Assembly (NCBI GenBank): GCA_950022655.1
Contig: OX465581.1
Coordinates: forward strand, 110,095,125-110,159,124
DNA from: Alentia gelatinosa
Lineage: Eukaryota; Annelida; Polychaeta; Phyllodocida; Polynoidae
Length of the DNA stretch: 64,000 nucleotides
Direction of reading: 5' to 3'
Below, in pieces: positions 47,282 to 58,464 of the stretch. Positions within the stretch are counted from its first letter, which is position 1. Each line of letters begins with the position of its first letter. The notes beneath the pieces are model-generated. The model made no database searches and was not told the DNA's origin. It saw nothing but the letters and a program-made list of their open reading frames with translations. Made by a program: the position numbers and the translations under genes.

Positions 47282-50200
47282 CTGAAAAATCATAAGAGTC
47301 CAGGGATTTTTTTTTTTTAAATATATTCTTTATTTACCCTGCGAGAGCATCGGTGGATTACCGGTTTGACTTGCCCTCACAGCTATATACAATACAGGTG
47401 TTGAGAATTTTTATAAAAAATAAAGTTGTAAATGATTAAGTCCTCTTGCTTGAGGATTTAATAGTGTTCGAGTCTTTCGGGATGCCAGTTGGGGTCAGGA
47501 AAAATTCCTACATGGGGACCGAGGCAAGTCTATGTATCATCTAAAACGCACATGGTGTATGGGGAATCCCCATCATTTTCTTTTAGACTTGGTAATGCTT
47601 TAATAACTAATAATTCTCTCATGACACATTTTAAGCCAATCAGATGTCAGTATCTTAGTTTGCCCTTGTCCGTAGGAGCACTTTCCTACAGGAATCCCAC
47701 CATCCTAAAGGTCTAGGTTGGAGCAATGAGATCCATAGGACCTCTGACTGAGTGTGCTGGGGGTAGCTGAATCCAGAATTTTGAATGATTACAGAACATG
47801 TTTATATAAGATTTAGATTTTTCGGGAGCCTGGAGTCAATATTGTTCTCAAGATATATAAAATTTCTTTAAATTTTCATCTCTTTTAGACTTAAATGAAA
47901 ATCCTACATGTAGGCAAAATCCTACAAACTGGCATCCCTGTAAGAGTTAGAACTCAAGTGGTCCCACTTTTCACCTAAACAAAACAACAGTTACATAACC
48001 AGAAGAACAACTCATGTCAGTGACAAGTTCAGCTTGGAAAGCTCCAGCCTGACACCTTGATAAAACCCTCTAAAGCCGATTAAGATGCCTGATGAGCCGA
48101 ACACGGCGAAACCTTGACTATAAATCCCCCAAGTGTGACATTTCATTCTTGAATACAATTTATTTGTAGTATAACACAGTCTGCTACTGTATTTCCTTTA
48201 GAGATTACTATAGAACCACAGGGAGAGAGTTGTTGAAACTATGATATCACAGCCGAGAGTGCACTATGGTTATGGTGGTTAGGTTCAGTTCTATCAACTG
48301 TCATTCAAGGTAGCATCACTGAGGGAGAATGACATTGCCTCGTCATAAATTGAATAATCATAACTGACCTGGTGCTGACTATGAAATGTATGACACAGGA
48401 TGACCTGGAACTCTGGTAGCCAACGTAATTATGACGTTGACAACGCGCAATCTTAAATTTCCAGGCACATTTTCCCCTAAGTACTTGAGAATCTGTCTGT
48501 TTGTCCCCCCTCCCGTTCGCGTCGAGTCGTTTGTTATTATTCATGTTATACACATATTTACACCATTTCAACTGTATTACTTTATAGTGATCGACTCGGG
48601 GGCCCTCTATAGCGAGTTTCAAGTCGCGATTCGACGTTCTCCGACATGTTGACAGTGGTCGCGATGACGTCGACTACGCACGCCTAGCGCCGAGTTACAT
48701 GCACGTTAGAATCGTGCAGTACGACGAAGCGCACCATAGTGGGCCGTAGTCGCGATATACTACACCCCCGTGAGAGGGTAGTATTTCACTCACGTTCGGC
48801 TATAGGTATGTAATAATACATTCGCCTGTTGGCGTTCTTCCACGTAATAGCCATGGGCAGACAATACATTCTAGGCATTAACTAACAAGACAAAAATACA
48901 CATAGACAGTTACATATATAGAACGTCCTGACCATGCTATACAAGCCACAAACGAGATGGGAATTTACAGTTTGAACACAATGAGGCGTTTACGCCGAGT
49001 TCCGTATGAACCGTAAATAACTATCGAGTTTTTTGGGCTTGTACAAGCATGGTAGGTCGTTCTATATTTACTATATACCTGAAATTAATAAAAAATATAT
49101 ATAATCTTTTTTTTTAAAAGATTACTTTAATCTGGCCTAACAACTGATATTTTTGTACCGGATGGTCTTCCGTATTTTGCCTTGCGGAACGCTGTATACA
49201 GTACATACGGCATGGGTGTATAGTGAAGGCAAAGACACGACACAGAAATGCTTTTCATATTGTCTCATTACTGATTGTTTTCGCTGAGATCTTATGATCT
49301 ACATATAATCATACATTAGTATATTCATACATTGTCTTACTTAATGCTTTTAGGATCTTATGATCCCCTTATAGATAATATTACCATTTGCCCATGGATA
49401 TTGGTTTGAGAAATCGAAGATTGGATAAATTGAGTTAATGAAAAAGGTATTGGTTCGGTTGAATTAATTTAAAAAAGAAAAAAAGAATTTTAGACTCTCA
49501 TTGTAAAGTATGATTCTGAAAAGCAGCACTTTCTCTGTTTAAAGCTATTACGCGTTTCCTCCTACCTAGGATTTCCCTTTAGTTATAGAAGGCCAATAAG
49601 GATGTTGTTCTAGCTGTTTATGTCACAGAACTCTATACTTAATGTATAGATTAACGGAGGTCTGAAACTTCCCAACACTGGCTCTCAGCCTATGTTTTTC
49701 ACCCTTCAAACAATAAAGAGATTGAAGCACAAACCTGTTCCTCTGTTTCTAGCAGGGCAGTAATCAGTGTCATTGGTTGAGGATTCAAGTCTTGACACCG
49801 TTGCCACACTTTATCGTACTCGTCCAGATTACACGAGTCAGGTAGACCTAGAAATGAAATAACATGAGCTGTATTACACTGGTTTAGTAAAGGTGAGAGA
49901 CAAGCGCATGGGCATAATGTCCTAAATTTAACTATATACCCATGTCATATATACTGTAAACATGCACCGTTTTGGCATATGACGTAAACACTAAAATACG
50001 GACCACCTAGCCATACACATTAATAAAAATTTGGTTGTTAAGAAAAATGAAATTGATTTTTTTACGACGAAAAGTATCGTATTTCACTTTTATATTGTAA
50101 GACTGAATCGTTATAAATGTCTGATGCAATGTCTGATGCAACTTCCAGGCAGTGCCAAAGAGGCTACATATATAACAATACAATGTTAATGGTATGTGAT

Positions 50201-53200
50201 GTATGATACGAGAACAGAATCATTACATTCATGTATCCAGTTAATTCCACATTATCAATGTTTTAAGCTTCGTTCTACATTTAAGTAAGTTCAGCTTCAA
50301 CTCGTTCTTTAAAGGTTTCAACATTTTCACTTGTTTGACAATGTATTGTTAAGGCATTCCAAATTCTTGCTCCACGTAAATATGGACAGTTCAATATTGT
50401 TGAGCGTCTAGTATAAAATATCTTATACAATATCTTTGTAGCCTGTCTTCTCAGTTCGGCTTCACTGGGGAAAAATACCATCAAGAATTTATAGTGGATC
50501 TTGGCCATTAGTTCCTCTTCTGCAATGGTAGACTGTTATACATGCTCTTCAGCTGCTCAACAGGTACATAGCTCCTCCATCTTTATTTTTGCTGATTATT
50601 AGGGAGGGTTGGTTTTACATATATGGTTGAAGTCCCGCCCATACATACAAAGATCGATTATTATTATCTTCATTGGACTAAATGGTATTTCATTTTACAT
50701 GATTTTATGCAGCAATTAACCCTGACTGAGAAAAATCTGCACGTATTGGTGGCAGGGGCATGTTGCGAGGAGTAGATACTCACCCATATAAGGAAACATG
50801 CCGAGCTCGTGCATTACTCGTGTGCTGGCCGCTGAGTGACAACCAGTCACGATCTTCTTCAGCTCTGACCAAATCCGCTCCCCAGAGATACCTGCAACAC
50901 GAATACAGAGTTAGACCGTTCTATTGTCTCATCAACCAGCCACGAAAAACTACACAGGGATCATCACCAGAAATCTCACACGATGTGAAGCTGATTTTTT
51001 GTTTTTTATGTTCCTTATTACAAACTCTCGCAGAGCGAGTTTTTCAGTTACAATCTTCGGCATCACAGCACATCACACAACTCAGTGATACAACATCAAA
51101 GATTTAAATTATTGTTTGATTTATGTGATTGGATGTGGATGAAAGGATGAAGAGAAAATGAAAGTACGGTCATTACAATGAAAGTATGATCATTACAAGG
51201 ACCTTGAGATTTAAAGTAGAATTTTTAAAAGAGATTGAAAAAATACCGGCGTTACAAAGAATGGTTGCACCTGTATAAAATGTTGATTTTTTTCTTTGAA
51301 TATGAACCATGACTCAAAAAATGGATGACGCCTATAACCGCTGCTTTGGAAATAAACGATGCAAATACAAATATTTATATATATATCTATATCTATTTCA
51401 ACTTGAGACGTGGCTGAAAACACTTCTGGTCACGACCAATGCTATCTTGAGTTTGACATTTTCCAGTTAGATCCAAACCATTGCTTTGTGGTCTCCATAG
51501 TAACCCATGCTCAATAAAAAAGAGACCATATAGAAACCACCCTTAACAGCAATGACGTCGAATTTGTGTTACACTCTCTCACATCTTGTTTTGGTGGATA
51601 TAGTGATGAACCAAGCAGATTCTAGGAAACCTGTTCAATCGAAAACATAGTCTTGGGTGGGGTCTTCAAGGTTTCATCCGATTCAGGCTCGTCAGGCATC
51701 TAAGTGTTGTTTCAAGGCATATGACATCGTCAAATTTTAGGACAGTCATAATTTGAATGTCCCTTCTGTTTCATTGTTAATAAAACTATAACTAGAAACC
51801 AATGCAACATCCCACTATGTGGGTGAATTGAGCAATGGTGGAAATGAAATTTCCAAGTGGAAAAGTGCCAAAATTGCGGCTAAATAAAGATATAAGGTCG
51901 CAAATCCGGTAATCTTTTCTAAAATAAAAAGTATATTTCACGCATAAGGCAGAAATTCGTTATCATCTTTTTTCAACGTCGACATCTGCATGTTGTAGAT
52001 ATGTGATTCATCTGCACTGATTCAGACTTCCTCAGTCATTGTTCAAAGGGGAACCTTTTAACAGAGATCTATCACACAAGTCTGAAAACCACCTGGAGTA
52101 AAGTAAACACCCGCAGGGAGTCAGACACCGGAGAACCATTGAAATACATTAACCGTCCTTGGAGCCTACACTCGAGTTTCGTGTAGGTGCCATCATCGTT
52201 TGTGTTTTATATGATACAAAGCATTTATATCTTTACAAAGCATTACGGTCTGTAAATAGCACAGATCAAGGAAGGCGGTCTTACCCTGAAGGCCGTCTGC
52301 GTTATGTCTGATAGCGTCCAATGTCACCTGTTCATGCGCGTTGGCAGCCTCCGATGTCCGACCGTAAAACCTGCATGATGATAAATGGCACATACATGAA
52401 ATTACTATGTATACACCCATGCCGTATATACTGTAAATACGCACCGTTTTGCCATATAACGTAAAAATACTGTACGAAAATACGGAACACTTCCCCATAC
52501 GCGTTGACTAAATTACTATACACCTATGGCCGAACATGTATGGAATACTGCCCGCTGCTAGGGGTGTAGTATAAATAATGTTCACACCCGCTGTGACAGC
52601 GGGCCGTAGTGAATTGCAGTAGTCTTTATGCTCTTTGTAAAGTTAATAAAAGGGTGTTTTAAACGATTGGGAGGTATATATAGTAATAAGAAAACGTAGT
52701 GACTGAGCCTGTATGGTGTCCACCTTCAGTCATTTGATGAAAATATATGGTCCTCCCACCTGCGGTGTCTGGCCATATTTTTATCATCAAATGACCTCGA
52801 ACGGCCATTCGTACAGGCTCAGTAACCACGTTTTCTCATACTATTAATTGTTAGGCTAAATTAAATCAATAATTTCTATCAATTTCGGGTATATAGTTAA
52901 TATAGAACGAACTACCATGCTTGTACACACCACAAAATTCGATAATAATTTACAGTTTGTACGGAACTCGGTGTAAACGCCTCGTTTCTTTCAAACCGTA
53001 AATTGTCATCTCGTTTTGTAGCTTGTACAGCATGGTCAGGACGTTCTATATAAAAAAAATTTAATCATGTAGTTTCCCTCTGTTCGATACTCAACGTTAT
53101 TTCTTGAATAACAGAGTTAATAGACATGTCGAGTTGAGTTCATACCCTGCTGAGGCTAATTTTTATTGTTGGTTGCAGTTCATGGGATTTTGCGCCCGAT

Positions 53201-56200
53201 AAATACAACTTTATGTTGAGAGCAATTCTAAGAAGTTAGAATGTAATGAAAGTACGAAACGACCAAGAAATCCATGATTTGAAAACATAATGCCATGGAA
53301 CAAGAACCCTGAGGTACTAGTTGAACGGGCAACTTAGAGAGCTAGATAATTAATTGATCTTAGGAAATAATGCAATGTTCATGAATCACTAATCAGAAAT
53401 TGTTATGAAATCTAGTTTCCTCTCCAAGTTGAAATCATTTTGTTGTACGCGCATATTGTGCTGAGGCCTGTTTGGAGCCGATCATTATTCGCCATGATTA
53501 TTCGGCGATATGCCCGATTCACGGACTCATTTTGTGTATTGGCTTTGGCCTATGCTATTATAGCAGACAGCGCCAAGTGCAGTCAGGAAACTTGTAGCGG
53601 TCATGGGAGTGTTTAACGAGTGTTCGATTCAGGACAAATAATATTTCCCGAGTGGGAAAAATTATTTGTCCTGAATCGTCAAGAGTGGCAATTCCTTTGT
53701 TTCTCATTCTCTATGATTATGTATCGTATTGCATGGCTTCAACCTTGAATTATCAGTTTTAACATTATGTGCCTATCCTCTAGGGGGACAAACTGCCACC
53801 AGTTCCTGTCCTTACGGCAGTAGCTCGGTCGCAGGTACCCGTCCTTAAAGGGTTAAAGCGCCAAATTCAACTCTCCTTCAAATTATTGTTAATTAAAAGG
53901 TAAAAATAACATTGGTATCCGAGCTTAGTGGATAAACTTCGACGAATCTTGAATAAAACAATGATACACATGTTCTGTATTTAGTCTTTAACGTGCCGGC
54001 CTGGGGGAAGTATTCGGGATAAAATACAGAGTTAGTTGAATTGCTACCCAGTTTTTCCGTTCCCTTGGCGTTTCCGACGCCAACAGTGCTACATATATAC
54101 AAGGATGAAAGTCGGGACTGAGGAAAAAGAATCAAAAATCTAAATCCCGTGAAGCAAGGACCATTTTATAACAACATATTGAAACAGAATTGCTATGACT
54201 TGATATTTAGTCTAATTTCTCTTGATTACGCTGTAACTTTCGGTATTTGAAACTGAATTCGGTAGATTGAAACTGAATAGGAAATGCCACTCTAGATAGA
54301 AAATACCACTCTAACATAGTACTGCCGCTGAGTAGGAAATATCGGAATTCCGTAATCTGTCGGTAATCTTGCATCCATGGATATGAACCTGAGACCTGTA
54401 AGCACGATTTTTATTTTGGTACGAAATACTCATTCTTGCCAATAAAATATTGGCTTCGACTTCCCCATTGACCCTCGACCACATACTATAGAAGATATTG
54501 GCATGTTTTAAAATTTTCCCAGTCTCTCCGAGGCCTTGTGTACCATCTTTCCACGTCATTGTTTGAGTGCTCGTGTTCGTCGCAAAATGGGTTTATTATT
54601 AGAGCCATGGGGCCGAATTAGCTGGGGTCCGGACAGACTTGGTTGCCGGGAAAGCCAAGAGTTCGTTTTTATGACTGGGATTCGTTCAGACAGCTTTCAT
54701 TTGTTTTACTTTTTGTCTAATCGAGGTTTTTATTTGATATGTAGACCTATCAGTTATGATGTAATCACAACCTACGTTTTATAACTATTATAGGGAGCCA
54801 AAGTGAACCCACTAAAATGGCAGATACCAGTGCTGAAAACACCATTTCCGGAGGCCAGTAAAAATGAGGCTTAGTGCTTAACCTATGCTGGCTATGGGGG
54901 TTCGAGGTTAGAATTTTGTTTTTGGTGTCATTTAATACTAGTGTAGTTTACTACTATCGTCTCTGAATAAGTCTATCTTGAAGCTACCATGATAGTTGTT
55001 CGGTGTATCAAAAATACGGATTAAAAAGCTTGGAGAATGGCGCATATAATCTCGAACATACATAGTCAAAGTATACAGGTGTTGCCGTTCAGCGCGGCTT
55101 AACAGCCCACTGTCTCGTTACGCGGCTGCTCGGTCAAACACGGCTGAGTCCAGCAGTATTCATATAGAGATATACAGCAATCACACCTAGAGTGTGAACA
55201 GTGGGTGTGATTGCAGTAGTGTTGGTTTTGGACAGATTGGACTGCTAGAACAATTAAAGGCATTGTATCAACGATTCTGGACTATCAAAACTTTATAGTT
55301 GATAAATGTTTTGGTTAAAACTTGGAGAAAGATAAGCATGTTATAGCTAGGCCTGCCAATGTATCAATGTGCATACAGTTTGGATATACCTGTGTTATCT
55401 AAGCTATATCTAAAGTATTATTGAGTTGATATGCAGGTATGACACATCAAATCAGAGCTGGAATACCATAGAATACAGTGCAATCACTTTTATCTCTATG
55501 GGAATAATGTACATGGGTATTATGAATGTATTACTTTCATAGATTCAGTAATCCAATGCTAAAGTATACGTTGCCAGGGGTCTGTTTGGCTGCATGCATT
55601 GCGTAACCACGCAGATAATGTGCGACACCGGCCTATGGAAAAAGTCCTATTGAGCGCCTATATCCGAAAACGGAGTTTTGTGAACGGGTATTTGTGGTTT
55701 CAGTGTGTTCACTTTGGCTTCCTATCGAAACAAATCGTCATTCTTCACAAAACAAACAGCGTTACTCACCGGAAGTAGCGGAGAATACGCAGGTAGTCCT
55801 CCCGTATCCGGTCCTCTGCACTACCCACAAAGCGCACCTTCCGGTCTTGGAGGTCTTCACTTCCGTTAAAGTAGTCATAGATTGTGCCGTCAAAACCTAT
55901 TGATGTGGTATAACATGAAAGCTAGTGAACATGACAATATTTAAATAAATGTATATAGTAAAATCCCGCTTCTGGGGCACCTCACTTAAGGGGACACTTT
56001 TTTTTAATTCAGTTTATTTTTACCCTGCTTAAGGGGCCCCCCTTCGGACGACACTTTGCTTGGAATAAAGGGACCCCTTAAGCGGGGTTTTACTGTATTT
56101 GGCCTTCCATTTGCCTTCAATAGAACCAAAGTCTATTACAATGGAATATGGTGTATACGATTCGTTGATCCCTCGAGATTGACACATAAAATCTGAGTAA

Positions 56201-57313
56201 ATACATGTAAACCAAAAAATCATTATTTCAAATTCATAGCGTAAAGTACATATACCGGAATGTTTGCAGGTGGAGAGCACAGGGACATAAGATGAATCGA
56301 CGCGACAGTAAAAGATAACTTTATAAAATACAAAAGAATACTGTTTTGTACCATATACATTATTCCGGGGATGTCAGTTGGGATCAGAAAAAACGTGGAC
56401 ATATTTTTCAAGTGGAAAACATGGAAAGCAAGTCGCTGTCAGTCATGGAATATGGCTGAGTGTGTGTGCGGGGTGGGGGTGGGGATCAAAGGACTGTATT
56501 TTTTTTGGCATGGATGAGGTTCAATTAATATCATTTGTGTCTTACACAAAGGCAAATGATTTCCATGGAAAAGTAGAAAGCTGCCCCCTCCAAATAGGAT
56601 TATAAAATCCAGAAACGTTGGAATTAATAGAGAGGGGATAAAGATTATATATAATTACCGAGAAACATTGAGTTGATTGTCAGATCTCGCCGCATAGCGT
56701 CTAGCTGCCAGTCTCGCGTGAACTCGACTTCGGCGTGACGTCCGTCTGTGACGACATCAATACGTAACGTCGTCACCTCAAAGTTCTCCTTGTCACACAT
56801 CCGACACGTAATAGTACCATGCTTCTCTCCTTTGTTGTTGATCATTCTAATTTCCTCCTTCTCAAACATGTCCTTCATCTCGCTTGGCGTGGCTGTGGTG
56901 GCAAAGTCTACGTCACTGCATGGTCTCCCCAATAGTATATCCCTCACGGCACCCCCTGCTATCCGCAGCTCAAACTTGTACTTAGCAAAGAGCGCTATGA
57001 GGGCATTCAGTTCGGGGGTGAAGAGGGCCTGGAATTCTGGGGTGTCGATCTTCATGGTGACAAGTCTTGGGAGTTGGTGAGGTGTTTTGATATGGTCAGA
57101 GAACCCCCTCACTGGGTTATGACTGGTCACTAATCCTGTATTGTGTGGCCAGGAGAGGGGGGAAGGCCAGTTGTGACAGCAGGACTGTACTTCCCTAAAT
57201 TTACACTGTGTGCTGAGAGAGGAGGTGCAAGGAAGGACTCTCTGGGTGACTGCTGCTCTTACATAGCGAATGTGTCCCAATGAGACGAGAGAACGCAGTA
57301 AATTAGTCCGCAT
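46883..57313 (-). CDS. TRNT1: CCA-adding tRNA nucleotidyltransferase, mitochondrial and cytosolic (six coding exons)
   Basis: Adds CTP and ATP to make the CCA 3' end of tRNAs in mitochondria and cytosol. Coding exons on the minus strand are 57313-56659, 55896-55770, 52370-52285, 50891-50784, 49847-49735 and 47281-46883. Every intron has GT..AG ends and the phases join to 1488 nt (495 residues plus stop). Class II signatures are present: [10 protein letters not shown] at about 120-129, the metal-binding [11 protein letters not shown] at about 133-143, [16 protein letters not shown] at about 208-219, [16 protein letters not shown], and [12 protein letters not shown]. Residues 1-86 form an Arg/Ser/Leu-rich leader fitting a mitochondrial presequence. 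The second Met (57055, [12 protein letters not shown]) would give a 409-residue cytosolic form, near the usual size of animal TRNT1 without its presequence. The first Met follows an acceptor (CTTTACAG) directly. The C-terminal exon has [19 protein letters not shown] and ends KQQFQ. Confidence 0.95.
47309..47480 (-). mobile_element. Poly-A-tailed retroposon 3' end in TRNT1 intron 5
   Basis: On the minus strand, sequence GCAGGGTAAATAAAGAATAT is followed by about 12 A, ending at 47311, only about 30 bases before the exon 6 acceptor. An AATAAA followed by a terminal A run is what a LINE or processed copy 3' end looks like. The upstream extent is unclear. Confidence 0.45.
48916..49227 (+). mobile_element. 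Hairpin-ended element, family H5, copy b (TRNT1 intron 5)
   Basis: The hairpin at 48919-49065 pairs GAACGTCCTGACCATGCTAT with TACAAGCATGGTAGGTCGTTC. TATATTTACTATATACCT follows, and the body ends ATGGGTGTATAGTGAA at 49227. The body contains CGCTGTATACAGTACATACGG. This is the most complete unbroken H5 copy. Confidence 0.78.
49735..49847 (-). CDS. TRNT1: TRNT1 coding exon 5
   Basis: 113 nt, acceptor TTCTAG|GTCTAC, donor GAACAG|GTTTGT. Encodes [20 protein letters not shown] and [16 protein letters not shown]. Confidence 0.9.
49928..50044 (-). mobile_element. H5 element body fragment, copy c (TRNT1 intron 4)
   Basis: TTAACTATATACCCATGTCA, ATATACTGTAAACATGCACC and GGACCACCTAGCCATACACA match the H5 body terminus; the hairpin end is missing. 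Confidence 0.65.
50281..50508 (-). pseudogene. LINE ORF2 C-terminal fragment (TRNT1 intron 4)
   Basis: An open frame of 75 residues with the C-terminal block [20 protein letters not shown] then [10 protein letters not shown], the equivalent of the (Y/R)-x-G-x-x-(L/I)-WN-x-L region that closes many non-LTR retrotransposon proteins. No RT domain is present; a 5'-truncated insertion lies beside the truncated H5 fragment. Confidence 0.6.
50784..50891 (-). CDS. TRNT1: TRNT1 coding exon 4
   Basis: 108 nt, acceptor TTGCAG|GTATCT, donor TATGG|GTGAGT. Encodes [20 protein letters not shown] then [15 protein letters not shown] (body). Confidence 0.92.
52285..52370 (-). CDS. TRNT1: TRNT1 coding exon 3
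   Basis: 86 nt, acceptor ATGCAG|GTTTTA, donor TTCAGG|GTAAGA. Encodes [14 protein letters not shown] and [12 protein letters not shown] (neck). Confidence 0.92.
52402..53050 (-). mobile_element. Hairpin-ended element, family H5, copy d, interrupted by H6 (TRNT1 intron 2)
   Basis: The outer body end is TTACTATGTATACACCC (52402). The body runs CCGTATATACTGTAAATACG ... ATACGGAACACTTCCCCATA, breaks at about 52510, and resumes at about 52848 (TTAATTGTTAGGCTAAATTA). CGGGTATATAGTTAA (52887) and the hairpin 52901-53050 (CTACCATGCTTGTACA / TGTACAGCATGGTCAGGACG) complete it. Comparison with 61885-61925 shows that the interrupting DNA is absent from other copies. Confidence 0.78.
52513..52848 (+). mobile_element. 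Hairpin-ended element, family H6, nested in H5 copy d
   Basis: The body begins TTACTATACACCTATGGCC (52513), contains CCCGCTGTGACAGCGGG (52590), and reaches the inner repeat GGTATATATAGTAATAAG (52673-52690). A hairpin of about 150 bp follows: GAAAACGTAGTGACTGAGCC then CATTTGATGAAAATATATGG pairs with CCATATTTTTATCATCAAAT then CAGGCTCAGTAACCACGTTT. It ends CTATTAA at 52847. Here the hairpin is at the right end. Confidence 0.75.
53626..53677. repeat. Tight hairpin with 24-bp arms
   Basis: GATTCAGGACAAATAATATT then TCCC is followed by loop GAGT and GGGAAAAATTATTTGTCCTG then AATC: one mismatch in 24 pairs. It lies in TRNT1 intron 2; its origin is unknown. Confidence 0.85.
54792..55724. mobile_element. 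TIR element R7, copy 2 (TRNT1 intron 2), with insertion
   Basis: The left end AGGGAGCCAAAGTGAACCCA and right end GTGTTCACTTTGGCTTCCT are inverted; the interior matches copy 1 at 19697 in reverse order. Copy 2 is about 570 bp longer because unrelated DNA from about 55085 to 55640 interrupts it. The right end lies only 46 bases from the exon 2 donor boundary at 55770. Confidence 0.75.
55770..55896 (-). CDS. TRNT1: TRNT1 coding exon 2
   Basis: 127 nt between acceptor CAATAG|GTTTTG and donor TTCCG|GTGAGT. Encodes [20 protein letters not shown] and [20 protein letters not shown], the conserved link from palm to neck. Confidence 0.93.
55951..56097. mobile_element. AGTAAAACCC..GCTTAAGCGG MITE, copy 3 (TRNT1 intron 1)
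   Basis: AGTAAAATCCCGCTTCTGGG at the left and CCCCTTAAGCGGGGTTTTACTG at the right are inverted ends of the same family as 25601 and 39450. Internal CTTAAGGGG words repeat. Confidence 0.75.
56659..57313 (-). CDS. TRNT1: TRNT1 coding exon 1 (leader, head/catalytic domain)
   Basis: 655 nt, phase 0 start at ATG 57313, donor CTCG|GTAATT. Carries both alternative Mets and nearly the whole nucleotidyltransferase head ([25 protein letters not shown]). Confidence 0.92.
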
Positions 57314-57776
57314 CTGTAAAGGAAGTATTAAACCTGTACTGTTATGCAATATTGAAGTGCAATACAACATATATATGTCTCAACACACAACCTAGATATT
57401 TAGATCTAGATGATAAATATTGCACCACATTGGCTGCTATTTCGTCTTTAATCGAGTATAATATTATTAATAGTAGGTTCTTCATCCGGTCAAGATGATT
57501 TCACCACATTACCATTTATATGATAAATGAAAAAGCTTGAAGAGACAACTCGTGAATCTATGAAATCATAAATAATATTTGCGGCACCAGGCATGATGAC
57601 AAATGTCGAAATGACACACACTGACACAGTGACATACGGGACACACACGAACCACACACACAGCACTGCATCTGTCAAAATTCAGTAAACGTTAGTTATG
57701 CCTTCATATTTGCTCATATGCTTCACAATACATATCCTTTGCTAAAACTTGCATATGATTATCTTGTCATACTTAC

Positions 57777-58010
57777 CCTCTAGAGACAATACCTGAAATA
57801 ATCTGACAGACAGAAAAACATTGCTGTGAAATCGCCGGCGAGCGATAATAGAGCGTGAAAACACAGACAACTTCCGGTGTGTCAAAGAAGATTGCTTAAG
57901 TTTAGTGCTGACATCTTGCGAGCTCTGGACGCAAAATTTGATATCTTGGTGTTCTCCGCTAGGCGTCTCTGTTGATCTCTCGCCACCCATCCCGATCTGC
58001 GGTGAGCTGC
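57777..58010 (-). other. TRNT1: Candidate non-coding first exon of TRNT1
   Basis: A perfect donor AGAGG|GTAAGT ends at 57777 on the minus strand and faces the acceptor at 57314. Splicing to the coding exon would put the upstream ATG at 57990 out of frame with TRNT1 (it meets TAA soon after the junction), so the exon would be leader with a small upstream ORF. The transcription start is not identifiable; its upstream limit is guessed from the repeat beginning at 58018. Confidence 0.45.
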
Positions 58011-58017
58011 AATCGTT

Positions 58018-58463
58018 AAAGGCGTATCCTACAATTCATGGTGGCGCCATCTGGTTACTTTTAAATATTGTCAAATATAAATCAAAAATCGTTCTTTGTG
58101 ATTCGTTTCCTTGATTCACAAAAGGAAATGTAGGCCTACTGGAAAATACAATTGTCTTTAATTCTTTCAAAAAAAATGTACGGTACCCGGTACCCGGTAG
58201 GCTACTCTGTCTATGTATCTAATATATTTTGTAACAGTTTTCAGAGGAAAATAAAAATAGGTATGAAAAAAGCAACTTTTTAGAATGGCTACATGTTCTT
58301 TGATTAAAATCATCATAATATTGATGTCTAGATCAAAAACGAGCACGGTGTTTGTTTGTTTGTTTGTGGTTTAACGTCCCCGGGCCCCCTGATTGCTAAT
58401 ATTGAATTTTCAGGAAAATGACATGGGTTTTAATTTCCAAGCCAAATTATCCGTTATGCCTTT
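58018..58463 (+). repeat. Interspersed repeat R6, copy 2 (at the 5' edge of TRNT1)
   Basis: AAAGGCGTATCCTACAATTC at the start and GGAAAATGACATGGGTTTTA ... TCCGTTATGCCTTTA at the end match 23652-24079. It lies just upstream of the candidate TRNT1 first exon, so it may supply promoter sequence. A GTTTGTTTGTTTG tract at about 58351-58366 is inside. Confidence 0.68.
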
Positions 58464-58464
58464 A

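Noticed and set aside
56748..57080. 110-codon plus-strand frame
   Set aside because: Antisense shadow of TRNT1 exon 1.
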